This document shows, piece by piece, positions 16,685-24,949 of a DNA stretch of 52,957 nucleotides. Location of the stretch: the NCBI RefSeq assembly GCF_013031405.1, contig NZ_WPZY01000024.1, positions 1 through 52,957 on the forward strand, written 5' to 3'. Source of the stretch: Ruegeria sp. HKCCD8929 (lineage in GTDB: Bacteria; Pseudomonadota; Alphaproteobacteria; Rhodobacterales; Rhodobacteraceae). A program made the translations under genes and the position numbers. Position 1 is the stretch's first letter, and each line of letters starts with the position of its first letter. A model generated the notes under the pieces. It did no database searches and was not told the DNA's origin. It saw only the letters and a program-made list of their open reading frames with translations.

Positions 16685-16739
16685 GCCCCCGAAAACCCGC
16701 GGGGGCAGACCCTTGGGTGCGCGATTGCAAGGCGCACCC
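16685..16739 (+). other. Two adjacent hairpins between ATPase and binding-protein genes
   Basis: Stem 1 pairs 16685-16691 with 16700-16706 (GCCCCCG/CGGGGGC). Stem 2 pairs 16715-16722 with 16732-16739 (GGGTGCGC/GCGCACCC). Neither has a U-tract, so transcript stabilisation or partial attenuation is more likely than full termination. Binding-protein genes are commonly expressed more strongly than their neighbours through such elements. Confidence 0.65.
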
Positions 16740-16765
16740 GACCAACCTGAAACAGGGAGATCAAG

Positions 16766-18010
16766 ATGTTTCTGAAAAAAATTGCCGTCGCTGGCGCGTT
16801 TGTGGGCTTCATGGGGAGCGCGGCACATGCCGCCAATTGCGGGCCGGACGGTCAATCAATTCGCATTCTTGCGTCCGACTTCCCGGCCATCCATGCGGTC
16901 GCCGGATTGGCCGAGGAAAATTGCGCGTCTTCAGCCTCAGAATTCAGCCGTAACCACACGACTGAAGCGCGCCAGATCATGAATGCCGCGCTGACGCCGA
17001 ACCCGGCGGAATACACCTCGGTGATTGTCGCCAATGCGACTCTGACCCAACTGATGAATGACGGTCTGGTCCGTCCGCTGAACGATCTGGTCAAAAAATA
17101 TGGCGAAAACATCCCGCCCAACCTGCAGATCAAGATCGGTGACGACGTCATGGCAGTTGCGTTTATGGCAAATTCCCAGCACCTGTTCTCGCGCAAGGAC
17201 ATACTGGAGCAGGTTGGAATCGACACAATCCCCTCCACCTATGGTGAGGTCGTTGCCGCCGCCAAGGCCATTCGCGAGGCGGGCATTATGGAATACCCGA
17301 TCGTGATGAACGTGAAGACCGGGTGGAATGTTGCTGAATCCTTCAACCTTGCATTCATGGCGCATGGCGGCCAGTTCTTCAAACCTGGCACCGCCGAGCC
17401 GACCGTGAACAGCCCGGAAGGCGTCGCCGCGCTTGAAACCCTGAAATCGCTGGTCGAGTACGCTCATCCGGACCACCTGACCCAGGCGTCGAACGAGACC
17501 CAAGGCCTTTGGGAAGCCGGCAAGGCCGCCCTTGGCATCATGTGGGGCTCGCGCGGAGCACCGATCATCGACGATGAAGGCTCCAGCGAAGAGATAACAT
17601 CAAACACGGTTCTGTCCGCTGCGCCATCGGTTGAGCCGGGGGGCGTTCCGGGAGCGACGCTGTGGTGGGACGGTTTCACCATCGCAACGAACGTGTCGGA
17701 TGAAGAAGCCGAGGCGGCCTTCGCAGCACTGGCCAGCGCGCTGACCCCGGAGATGGTTGCCGCCAACAACGACGACGCGGTTTGGCTGCTGGAAGGCTTT
17801 AATCCGGGTCCTGCGGCGGCCGGTGTTACGGCTACGGTCCAGGGTGGGGCCAAGCCCTACCCGATGATCCCACAGATCGGGATTATGCACGGCGTGTTGG
17901 GCAACGAACTGACCGACTTCCTGAAAGGCGGTGAAAGCGCCGAACAGGCCCTGGCTGACGCCGAAGCGGCCTATATCACAGCGGCCAAGGAAGCCGGGTT
18001 CCTCAAATAA
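16766..18010 (+). CDS. Extracellular solute-binding protein, family 1 (MalE type)
   Basis: This 414-residue periplasmic binding protein has a Sec signal peptide (MFLKKIAVAGAFVGFMGSAAHAA, cut after AHA near residue 22). The mature part is the carbohydrate-type SBP_bac_1 fold, with segments such as GVAALETLKSLVEYAHPDHL, GKAALGIMWGSRGAP and LWWDGFTIATN. It is preceded by a GGGAGATCA ribosome site and flanked on both sides by strong hairpins. Together with the ATPase and two permeases it forms a complete importer. The ligand could be a sugar, polyol, glycerol derivative or glycine-betaine-like compound; the fold does not settle this. Confidence 0.92.
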   Translation: MFLKKIAVAGAFVGFMGSAAHAANCGPDGQSIRILASDFPAIHAVAGLAEENCASSASEFSRNHTTEARQIMNAALTPNPAEYTSVIVANATLTQLMNDGLVRPLNDLVKKYGENIPPNLQIKIGDDVMAVAFMANSQHLFSRKDILEQVGIDTIPSTYGEVVAAAKAIREAGIMEYPIVMNVKTGWNVAESFNLAFMAHGGQFFKPGTAEPTVNSPEGVAALETLKSLVEYAHPDHLTQASNETQGLWEAGKAALGIMWGSRGAPIIDDEGSSEEITSNTVLSAAPSVEPGGVPGATLWWDGFTIATNVSDEEAEAAFAALASALTPEMVAANNDDAVWLLEGFNPGPAAAGVTATVQGGAKPYPMIPQIGIMHGVLGNELTDFLKGGESAEQALADAEAAYITAAKEAGFLK

Positions 18011-18023
18011 CACTCCCCGACTC

Positions 18024-18047
18024 GAGGGGGTTTTCGCGGGCCCCCTC
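18024..18047 (+). other. Hairpin after the binding-protein gene
   Basis: GAGGGGG at 18024-18030 pairs with CCCCCTC at 18041-18047, followed by ATCTTTTT. This resembles a Rho-independent terminator. In this position it more likely acts as a partial terminator or 3' stabiliser, lowering permease expression relative to the binding protein. Confidence 0.65.
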
Positions 18048-18080
18048 ATCTTTTTCGGACTCAAATCTGGAACGCACGCT

Positions 18081-19112
18081 ATGAAGCATCGCACCTTTTT
18101 CTGGTTCATTCTACCGACGCTCTCCGCAATGATCCTGTTCATTGCGCTGCCAATCGTTTCGGTTTTTGTTCAATCGCTTTTCGTCGAACACGAGCAGGTT
18201 CTCATTGTCTCCGAAAGCTGCGGTCCGTTTGGCTGTACCGAGTCAACGGCGGTGGATACCGAAGCCACTGCTAGGCTCAACGAAGAAGCACCACTTGGTC
18301 GCTTCAACGGGCTAGGCACTTATTTCAACCGATCTCACCTTGCTTTTGCCGAAATAGGAGAGGCCTGGGCGGCTTCCGACAGCCTCGGCGAGTTCTGGAA
18401 CAAGGTCTACAACCTGCCATTCTACAACGCTCTGACCTTTACCCTGACTTACACCTTTCTCGTGACGCCTCTGGTGCTTGTTCTTGGGATGGCCGTGGCG
18501 GTTGGCGTTAACAATCTTCCCCGTATTTTCAAGGGGCCGGCGATCTTCGTTTCGCTTCTACCCTTCCTTGTGACCCCTTTGGTCGGCTCGCTCATCCTGT
18601 TCTGGATGGTGGACGGTGATGGCGTCATCGGCGCAACAATTCAGAGAGTATTCGGTGACCCTACGCTCAGCCTAAAGGCGTCTACACCGCTCATGTGGTT
18701 CATGCTGATGGTCTATGGTGTCTGGCACACCCTGCCTTTCAGCTTCATCACATTCTATGCAGGGCTTCAGACCGTCCCAGAAGATACAATGGAGGCCGCG
18801 CAGATCGACGGCGCCACCAAGTGGCAGCGAATGATCCACGTCGTTGTGCCCCATCTGATGCCGCTGGTGACCTTTGTGACGCTGATGATGATCATGGACA
18901 ATTTGCGCGTGTTTGAACCGATTGTCAGCTTTTCCGCGGAGGCTCACGCCCGCTCGCTCAGCTGGATCATCTTCAACGACCTGCGCGAAAGCGGCAATCC
19001 GCTCTACGGTTCGGCGGGCGCAACTTCGCTGCTGACTATTTTCCTTGTGGTCATCCTGATGTCACCGGTGCTTGTTCGCACCTGGCGCGACTTCACCCGT
19101 AAATCTCACTGA
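18081..19112 (+). CDS. ABC transporter permease (MalF type)
   Basis: This 343-residue inner-membrane permease has a first transmembrane segment at residues 6-30. A periplasmic loop of about 90 residues follows, containing a Cys pair (SESCGPFGCTEST) that may form a disulfide. Five further membrane segments come next. The cytoplasmic EAA coupling loop is visible as EDTMEAAQIDGATKWQRMIHVVVPHLMP, which docks with the ATPase. ATG at 18081 is used because the open frame upstream overlaps the binding-protein gene. It ends nine bases before the partner permease. Confidence 0.92.
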   Translation: MKHRTFFWFILPTLSAMILFIALPIVSVFVQSLFVEHEQVLIVSESCGPFGCTESTAVDTEATARLNEEAPLGRFNGLGTYFNRSHLAFAEIGEAWAASDSLGEFWNKVYNLPFYNALTFTLTYTFLVTPLVLVLGMAVAVGVNNLPRIFKGPAIFVSLLPFLVTPLVGSLILFWMVDGDGVIGATIQRVFGDPTLSLKASTPLMWFMLMVYGVWHTLPFSFITFYAGLQTVPEDTMEAAQIDGATKWQRMIHVVVPHLMPLVTFVTLMMIMDNLRVFEPIVSFSAEAHARSLSWIIFNDLRESGNPLYGSAGATSLLTIFLVVILMSPVLVRTWRDFTRKSH

Positions 19113-19121
19113 GGACACGAC

Positions 19122-20003
19122 ATGGCGACCAAAGCACAATCCCGCATGACTCCGCTAAAGCTGTTCTCCTACGGCTTCGTTGTCCTCTGGCTGATAATTG
19201 CCGCCTTCCCGTTCTTCTGGACCTTCTGGGGCAGCTTCAAGGTACAGGCTGACTTCTTGTCCAAGGCCGACTGGATGAACGCACTGACCGGCGCCAACAC
19301 GATCGAGCAAACCGGCGGTGCCTTTACCGGTGCCGGTTATCACGGGGCATGGGTTCTGGAAGATTTCTGGTTCAACTTCAAGAACACCGGCATCGTGGTT
19401 TTCTTCACCGTGCTCATCTCGCTGACCTTCGGAACGCTCGGGGGTTATGCGTTGGCGCGCTCCGGTTTCCGCTATGCGTTCTGGATCCTGATGGCCGCAC
19501 TCGTGTTCCGCGCGATGCCGCATATGACGCTGGTTTCAGGTTACCTTTTGTGGTTTTTTGAGTGGAATGTCTGGGGCATTCTGCCGACAACCATCATCGT
19601 TCTGGTGGCGATCAATCAGCCTTTTACCCTGTGGATGCTGCACTCCTTCTTCAAGAACATCCCCAAGGACATGGACGAAAGCGCAATGGTCGATGGTTGC
19701 ACCCGGTTTCAGGCCTTCTGGCACGTGATCGTCCCGGTCATGTGGCCCGGCGTGATCACCACCGGCCTGTTCAGTTTCCTGCTGGCCTATAACGACTTTA
19801 CCGTGGCCGTGATGCTCTTGAGCGAAGAGAATGAGACCATCATTCCCGCCATCAACAGCTTCATGGGCACCACCCAGATCGAAGGCAAGGTCATGTACGC
19901 GGTTGCCGCCGTGGTTTCTGCCACCGCGCCGCTGTTTGTCCTGATCCTGTTCTTCCAGCGCCAGATCGTCAGCGGTCTGACCGCCGGAGCGGTAAAGGGC
20001 TAA
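19122..20003 (+). CDS. ABC transporter permease (MalG type)
   Basis: This 293-residue inner-membrane permease has about six membrane segments. The EAA loop reads KDMDESAMVDGCTRFQAFWHVIVPVMWPG. The first hydrophobic segment (residues 14-34) is followed by an approximately 60-residue periplasmic stretch. A GAGG site precedes the ATG. It pairs with the MalF-type subunit and the ATPase at 15618. Confidence 0.93.
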   Translation: MATKAQSRMTPLKLFSYGFVVLWLIIAAFPFFWTFWGSFKVQADFLSKADWMNALTGANTIEQTGGAFTGAGYHGAWVLEDFWFNFKNTGIVVFFTVLISLTFGTLGGYALARSGFRYAFWILMAALVFRAMPHMTLVSGYLLWFFEWNVWGILPTTIIVLVAINQPFTLWMLHSFFKNIPKDMDESAMVDGCTRFQAFWHVIVPVMWPGVITTGLFSFLLAYNDFTVAVMLLSEENETIIPAINSFMGTTQIEGKVMYAVAAVVSATAPLFVLILFFQRQIVSGLTAGAVKG

Positions 20004-20026
20004 TGAGCGCCGCCAGATATAATGCA

Positions 20027-20050
20027 GTTGGGCGCCACCCGGCGCTCAAC
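20027..20050 (+). other. Strong hairpin after the permease genes
   Basis: GTTGGGCGCC at 20027-20036 and GGCGCTCAAC at 20041-20050 form a 10-pair stem with one G-T pair and a four-base loop (ACCC). It has no U-tract. It sits directly before a second, larger inverted repeat. Confidence 0.65.
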
Positions 20051-20054
20051 CGGA

Positions 20055-20115
20055 TGCCAAGGGATTTTCTGTCAGCCGACTAACTCTCCCCGTCAGCTTT
20101 GAATTTCCCTTGGCA
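20055..20115 (+). repeat. Perfect 10-bp inverted repeat with 41-base loop
   Basis: TGCCAAGGGA at 20055-20064 is exactly inverted as TCCCTTGGCA at 20106-20115, ending 20 bases before the next start codon. It could fold the leader of the small SnoaL-like gene, be a processing site, or belong to a small RNA. It is not explained by any coding frame. Confidence 0.5.
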
Positions 20116-20135
20116 ACCGAAAAAGGACGAGAAAC

Positions 20136-20666
20136 ATGAAGGGCTCCCGCCCCGAACAGGCCGTGCTGACCAAAGACACGGACATGAGCAAGACAGATGA
20201 AACCCGCGCCGTGATCGAGGCGATGGTCGACGGGCTGAACGACCATCGCATAAACGACATTGGCGAGTTTTTTTCGGAAGGATTCCGCTGGCTGGGCAAC
20301 CAAGGCTGCGGCACCAAGACCGGGCTGAAAGAATTTCAGGAAAACTGGCAGCGCCCATTCCAAGCTGCTTTTTCCGACAAGGCCTGCATCGACGAGGCCC
20401 GGCTTTACATGGGCGAATGGGCCGCCGCGTTTGGACGGCAAGAGGCGACGCATTCTGGAGAGTTCCTGGGCATCGCCCCGACCGGCAAGCGGGTCGAGAT
20501 CCGTTATATGGATTTCTGGAAAGTCGTCGACGGCAAGATTGTCGATAATTGGGTGAATGTCGACTTCGCCCATGTCGCCGCTCAACTGGGCGTTGATCTG
20601 TTCAACGGAAAGGGATGGGAAACATTCGACCGGGGAGAAAAGACTCCGCCCCGGCCCGACAATTGA
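20136..20666 (+). CDS. Single-domain SnoaL-like protein B
   Basis: This 176-residue protein has one SnoaL/NTF2-like domain. Segments LYMGEWAAAFGRQEATHSGEF, LGIAPTGKRVEIRYMDFWKVVDGKI and DNWVNVDFAHVAAQLGVDLF follow the strand-turn-strand ending of the polyketide-cyclase/ester-cyclase branch. Its ending aligns with the second domains of proteins A and C. AAGGACGAG precedes the ATG at 20136; an internal Met at 20184 is an alternative start. It opens the catabolic part of the rightward operon, 12 bases before the dehydrogenase. Function unknown. Confidence 0.83.
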   Translation: MKGSRPEQAVLTKDTDMSKTDETRAVIEAMVDGLNDHRINDIGEFFSEGFRWLGNQGCGTKTGLKEFQENWQRPFQAAFSDKACIDEARLYMGEWAAAFGRQEATHSGEFLGIAPTGKRVEIRYMDFWKVVDGKIVDNWVNVDFAHVAAQLGVDLFNGKGWETFDRGEKTPPRPDN

Positions 20667-20677
20667 GGATTAGGACA

Positions 20678-22018
20678 ATGGCTATCGAATATCTGAAACG
20701 CGGCAAACCCGAGGCCGACCGGGCCGAGGACGACGCCAAAACCCGCGCCGTCGTTGAAGCGACGCTGAAAGACATCGAAACCCGCGGTGACGCCGCCGTG
20801 CGTGAGTTGTCGGAGAAGTTCGACAACTACTCGCCGAAAAGCTTCCGTCTGAGCCAACAGCAGATCGACGATCTGATCGCGTCGCTGACCGAACGTGAAC
20901 TGGCCGATATCAAATTCGCCCAGAAGCAGGTGATGAATTTCGCTCAGGCGCAGCGCGACTCGATGCTGGATATCGAGATTGAAACTCTGCCCGGCGTGAT
21001 CCTCGGGCATAAGAATATCCCGGTGCAGTCCGTGGGCTGCTACGTACCGGGCGGCAAGTTCCCGATGGTGGCTTCGGCGCATATGTCGGTGGCAACCGCC
21101 AAGGTTGCAGGCGTTCGCAGGATCATCGCATGCACGCCTCCGTTTCAGGGCAAACCGAACGCGGCCGTGATCGCGGCCATGCATCTGGGCGGCGCGCATG
21201 AGATTTATGTCATGGGCGGCATTCAGGCCATCGGCGCCATGGCGATTGGCACGGAAACCATCGATCCGGTTCACATGTTGGTGGGACCGGGCAATGCCTT
21301 TGTTGCCGAAGCCAAGCGCCAGCTCTTCGGCCGCGTCGGCATCGATTTGTTCGCCGGTCCGACCGAGACCATGGTCATCGCAGATGAAACCGCAGCCGAT
21401 GCCGAGCTCTGCGCGACCGATTTGCTGGGACAGGCCGAACATGGTTATAACAGCCCCTGCGTTCTGGTCACCAATTCGCGCAAGCTGGCCGAGGAAACGC
21501 TGAGCGAGATCGATCGTATCCTCGGCATCCTGCCCACCGCCGGCACCGCCAAGGTCAGCTGGGAGGAATATGGCGAGGTCATCGTCTGCGATACCTATGA
21601 CGAGATGCTGAAAGTGGCGGATGACATCGCGTCCGAGCACGTTCAGGTTATGACAGACCGCGACGATTGGTTCCTGGAGAACATGACCTGTTACGGCGCG
21701 CTGTTCCTGGGTCCGCGCACCAATGTCGCAAATGGTGATAAGGTGATCGGCACCAACCACACCCTGCCAACCAAAAAAGCCGGGCGCTATACCGGCGGGC
21801 TCTGGGTCGGCAAGTTCATGAAAACCCATAGCTACCAGAAGGTCGTCACCGATCAAGCCGCGACGATGATCGGCGAATACGGCTCACGCCTGTGTATGTT
21901 GGAAGGCTTTGTAGGCCATGCCGAACAATGCAACATCCGCGTCCGGCGTTTTGGCGGCATTAACGTGCCTTACGGTGAAGGCGCGGCTTATCGCGAGACC
22001 GCAGACGCTTCCTCGTAA
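20678..22018 (+). CDS. Histidinol-dehydrogenase-family NAD-dependent alcohol/polyol dehydrogenase
   Basis: This 446-residue protein has the HisD fold with its zinc and catalytic residues kept: LLGQAEHGYNSP (Gln and His ligands), SEHVQVM (catalytic Glu-His), NGDKVIGTNHTLPT (Asp ligand) and FVGHAEQCNIRV (His ligand). The nucleotide-site segments GPGNAFVAEAKRQLFG and AGPTETMVIADE are present. HisD homologues in catabolic operons include HpsN, which oxidises dihydroxypropanesulfonate to sulfolactate. The context (importer, SDR, LacI regulator) supports a catabolic alcohol-to-acid oxidation rather than histidine synthesis. ATG at 20678 follows GAGGATTAGG. Confidence 0.9.
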   Translation: MAIEYLKRGKPEADRAEDDAKTRAVVEATLKDIETRGDAAVRELSEKFDNYSPKSFRLSQQQIDDLIASLTERELADIKFAQKQVMNFAQAQRDSMLDIEIETLPGVILGHKNIPVQSVGCYVPGGKFPMVASAHMSVATAKVAGVRRIIACTPPFQGKPNAAVIAAMHLGGAHEIYVMGGIQAIGAMAIGTETIDPVHMLVGPGNAFVAEAKRQLFGRVGIDLFAGPTETMVIADETAADAELCATDLLGQAEHGYNSPCVLVTNSRKLAEETLSEIDRILGILPTAGTAKVSWEEYGEVIVCDTYDEMLKVADDIASEHVQVMTDRDDWFLENMTCYGALFLGPRTNVANGDKVIGTNHTLPTKKAGRYTGGLWVGKFMKTHSYQKVVTDQAATMIGEYGSRLCMLEGFVGHAEQCNIRVRRFGGINVPYGEGAAYRETADASS

Positions 22019-22044
22019 GCGGGAGGTCATTGCTACAGAACTTG

Positions 22045-22064
22045 CGCCCGGGTTCGCCCGGGCG
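22045..22064 (+). other. Perfect 8-bp hairpin with TTCG tetraloop
   Basis: CGCCCGGG at 22045-22052 and CCCGGGCG at 22057-22064 enclose TTCG, an exceptionally stable RNA tetraloop. It lies between the HisD-like gene and the second SnoaL-like gene. There is no U-tract, so a stabilising or processing element is likely. Confidence 0.7.
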
Positions 22065-22096
22065 TTACGGATTTTGAAAGAGAAGCAGATAACACA

Positions 22097-23161
22097 ATGC
22101 GAGATTTCGCAATGGACGCACATTCTACCCACAAGGCCCTGATCGCGCCGTTGCGCGAGGCCATGTACAACTTTGACGAAGCCGGCGTCCGCGCCGCGCT
22201 GCAGGCGGTGATTGCCCCCGATGCCGTCATCCACATGCCGCATCCGTTCGGCGACCTGACCGGGCCGCAGGAACTCTACGACACGTGCTATGCACCGCTG
22301 CTGAAATCCATGCCTGATCTGGAACGCCGGGATTGGATCGTGATGGCCGGGCGTACGGAACATGGCGATGATTGGATCGGCTGTGGTGGCCACTACGTTG
22401 GTTCCTTCGTCGCCCCCTGGTTGGACATCCCGCCGACGGGGCATCTGACCCATATGCGGTTCCACGAATTCTACCGCTTCGAAAATAGCAAGGTTGTCGA
22501 GATCCAGACGCTCTGGGACATCCCCGAAGTGATGATGCAAGCCAAAGCCTGGCCGATGGCCCCGTCACTGGGGCTGGAGTTCTGCATTCCCGGCCCGGCG
22601 ACGCTGGACGGCATCGTGCCTGGACCGTGGGATGAGGCGAAATCTCAGGCCTCGTGCAACCATATCGTCGACATGCTGGACCATCTGAAGAAACACCCCA
22701 GTCAGGGTGGGCCCGAAGTGATGGAGATGGAACGGTTCTGGCATCCGCGCATGAACTGGTACGGCCCCGCCGGGATCGGCACCGGGCGCGGAATCGCAGG
22801 CTTCCGCAACTGGCACCAGATTCCGTTCCTGAACGGTATGCCCGACCGCGGCAAATACGTCGAAGATATCATCTACCATTTCTTTGGTGACGCCGAATAT
22901 GCTGCCGTCACCGGGTGGCCGAACATGATCCAGACCGTCACCCATGATGGCTGGATGGGAATTGCCCCGTCGGGCAAAAAGATCACCATGAGGTCGTTGG
23001 ATTTCTGGCGATTGGAAAACGGCCTGATCCGCGAGAACTGGGTCATGGTCGATCTGTTGGACGCCTACCGCCAACTGGGCGTAGATGTCTTTGCCCGCCT
23101 GCGAGAGTTCAACAAGGCACGTGTACCGGGCACAATTCCGTTCCCGGTCGGCGAGGTCTGA
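22097..23161 (+). CDS. Two-domain SnoaL-like protein C
   Basis: This 354-residue protein has two SnoaL-fold domains, about residues 5-160 and 195-345. The first has HMPHPFGDLTGP and DIPPTGHLTHMRFHEFYRFEN. The second has WYGPAGIGTG, GWPNMIQ, GIAPSGKKITMRSLDFWRLENG and NWVMVDLLDAYRQLGVDVF. Both halves mirror protein A (14457), so the two are paralogues on opposite arms of the divergent locus. An internal Met at codon 6 is an alternative start. It is followed after one base by the SDR gene. Substrate and reaction unknown. Confidence 0.84.
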   Translation: MRDFAMDAHSTHKALIAPLREAMYNFDEAGVRAALQAVIAPDAVIHMPHPFGDLTGPQELYDTCYAPLLKSMPDLERRDWIVMAGRTEHGDDWIGCGGHYVGSFVAPWLDIPPTGHLTHMRFHEFYRFENSKVVEIQTLWDIPEVMMQAKAWPMAPSLGLEFCIPGPATLDGIVPGPWDEAKSQASCNHIVDMLDHLKKHPSQGGPEVMEMERFWHPRMNWYGPAGIGTGRGIAGFRNWHQIPFLNGMPDRGKYVEDIIYHFFGDAEYAAVTGWPNMIQTVTHDGWMGIAPSGKKITMRSLDFWRLENGLIRENWVMVDLLDAYRQLGVDVFARLREFNKARVPGTIPFPVGEV

Positions 23162-23162
23162 T

Positions 23163-23930
23163 ATGCCCCAATTTCCCAGCACCCCAAGTTTTGACCTGAG
23201 CGGCAAGCGCGCGCTGGTCGCCGGAGCTTCGTCCGGCATCGGCATGGCCTGCGCCGTGGCGCTGGCGGAACATGGTGCTGAGGTCACTTTGGCGGCGCGC
23301 CGTACTGGCGCGCTGCAGAAAATTGCGCAGGACATGTCGGCGCGGGGGTGGTCTGCCAAGGTTCTGGAACTGGATGTTTCGGACATCCCGGCGACCGCTG
23401 AAGCCGTGGCGCAGAACGGGCCATTCGATATTCTGCTGAACTCCGCCGGGCTTGCCCGTCACGGCAAGGCCGCGGACACGCAACCGGATGATTTCGATGC
23501 AGTGATGGGCGTCAATGTCAAAGGTGCTTATTTTCTGACCCAGGCCGTTGCCAAAGGCTTGCTCGATACCGGTCGCCCCGGTTCGCTGATCAATATCTCC
23601 AGTCAGATGGGCCATGTCGGCGGTCGCGAGCGCGCCGTGTACTGTGCGTCGAAATTCGCGGTTGAAGGGTTCTCCAAGGCGATGGCGCTGGAATTCGGTC
23701 CTTTGAAGATCCGGGTCAACACGATCTGCCCCACCTTCATCCTGACGGATCTGACAAAGTCGACTTTCGAAGACCCGGGCAAACGGGCCTGGATTCTGGA
23801 CAAGATAAAACTGGGTCGCCCGGGAGAGATTGAAGACATTATGGGGGCCGTCGTCTATCTGGCCTCGGATGCGTCGGCATTGGTGACCGGTACGGCATTG
23901 ATGGTGGACGGAGGTTGGACGGCGGACTGA
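23163..23930 (+). CDS. Short-chain dehydrogenase/reductase
   Basis: This 255-residue classical SDR has the nucleotide-binding motif VAGASSGIGMA, the NAG-type LLNSAGLARHG, catalytic Ser in LINISSQMG and Tyr-x-x-x-Lys in YCASKFAVEG. The ending LVTGTALMVDGGWTAD is standard. The basic residues after the second strand (AARRTG) suggest NADP, though this is not certain. ATG at 23163 lies one base after the previous stop; its own stop overlaps the LacI gene (ATGA). With the HisD-like enzyme it could interconvert alcohol stereoisomers or oxidise a second hydroxyl. Confidence 0.93.
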   Translation: MPQFPSTPSFDLSGKRALVAGASSGIGMACAVALAEHGAEVTLAARRTGALQKIAQDMSARGWSAKVLELDVSDIPATAEAVAQNGPFDILLNSAGLARHGKAADTQPDDFDAVMGVNVKGAYFLTQAVAKGLLDTGRPGSLINISSQMGHVGGRERAVYCASKFAVEGFSKAMALEFGPLKIRVNTICPTFILTDLTKSTFEDPGKRAWILDKIKLGRPGEIEDIMGAVVYLASDASALVTGTALMVDGGWTAD

Positions 23931-24949
23931 TGGCGACACACAAGGTTACATCTTTGGAAGTCGCCCGCCTCGCAGGGGTTAGCCAATCTGCGGTCAGTCG
24001 GGTATTCACGCCTGGTGCATCGGCGTCCAAGAAAACCGTAGAAAAGGTGCGCAAGGCCGCCAAAGAATTGGGATACCGCCCGAACGTTTTGGCCCGTGCA
24101 GTGGTGTCCGGGAAAAGCCGGATCATCGGCCTCGTCGTTGCTTACCTGAACAACCAGTTCTACCCTGAAGCGCTTGAAAAGCTGACGAACGCTCTGCAGG
24201 AGCGTGGATACCACGTGCTGATATTCATGGCTTCGCAACAGGCTGGCAACATTGACAGTGTGGTCGAGGAAATCCTCGACTTTCAAGTTGACGGCATTGT
24301 CGCCGCATCGGTGGCTCTGTCTTCGGACCTGTCGGGCCGGTGCAGGGCGGCGGGTGTACCGATGGTGCTGTTCAATCGGGCGCAGGACGATCCGGCCATG
24401 TCTGCGGTGACATCGGATAATTTCGCAGGAGGGCGCAAAGCTGCTGAATTCCTATTGGCCGGGGGACATAAGAAAATCGGCTACATTGCCGGGTGGGAAG
24501 GCGCTTCGACCCAGCGCGATCGAGAGGCGGGGTTCATGGCGGCGTTGAGGGAAGCCGATATTGAACTGCATGCCCGCGACGTGGGGAATTTCGTAACCGA
24601 ACAAGCCCAGGAAGCTACACGTCGTATGTTCGCCAATGATCCGCCTGATGCGGTATTTGTGGCCAATGATCACATGGCCATCGCCGTCATGGACACCCTG
24701 CGGTTCGAACTGAGCCTTAATGTCCCGCAAGACGTTTCGGTCATTGGGTACGACGATGTCACTGTAGCCTCATGGCCAGCCTACAACTTGACCACAATTA
24801 GGCAGCCCGCCAATCGCATGGTCGCGGAAACCGTCGATATTCTGCTCAGTAAGATCGAAGAGCCGGAGATCGGGCCGCGCCGCGTGGAAATCGACGGCCC
24901 TCTCATTGTTCGCGGCTCCGCCCGCATACCTGAAGGATGGAAGACATGA
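23930..24949 (+). CDS. LacI-family transcriptional regulator 2
   Basis: This 339-residue regulator has the helix-turn-helix SLEVARLAGVSQSAVSRVF, hinge helix LGYRPNVLARAVVS and the periplasmic-binding-protein-like effector domain (IIGLVVAYLNNQFYPEALE, VIGYDDVTVASWPAYNLTTIRQP). The start ATG overlaps the SDR stop, and its stop overlaps the next start. It is therefore embedded in, and co-translated with, the operon it probably controls through O1/O2, a negative feedback arrangement. The recognition-helix residues (Q, S, A, R in SQSAVSR) equal those of regulator 1. Effector unknown, probably the imported compound or an early product. Confidence 0.93.
   Translation: MATHKVTSLEVARLAGVSQSAVSRVFTPGASASKKTVEKVRKAAKELGYRPNVLARAVVSGKSRIIGLVVAYLNNQFYPEALEKLTNALQERGYHVLIFMASQQAGNIDSVVEEILDFQVDGIVAASVALSSDLSGRCRAAGVPMVLFNRAQDDPAMSAVTSDNFAGGRKAAEFLLAGGHKKIGYIAGWEGASTQRDREAGFMAALREADIELHARDVGNFVTEQAQEATRRMFANDPPDAVFVANDHMAIAVMDTLRFELSLNVPQDVSVIGYDDVTVASWPAYNLTTIRQPANRMVAETVDILLSKIEEPEIGPRRVEIDGPLIVRGSARIPEGWKT

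Noticed and set aside
15615..16745. Minus-strand 376-codon frame opposite the ABC ATPase gene
   Set aside because: Walker A, signature and Walker B motifs are all on the plus strand; the opposite frame shows no recognisable domain.
20582..21856. Long open minus-strand frame (424 codons) opposite the HisD-like gene
   Set aside because: The plus strand encodes an unmistakable HisD-family protein with all active-site residues; the antisense frame is open only because of high-GC codon bias and has no family motif.
20678..22018. Assignment as biosynthetic histidinol dehydrogenase (hisD)
   Set aside because: No other his gene is nearby and the context is an inducible transport and catabolism operon.
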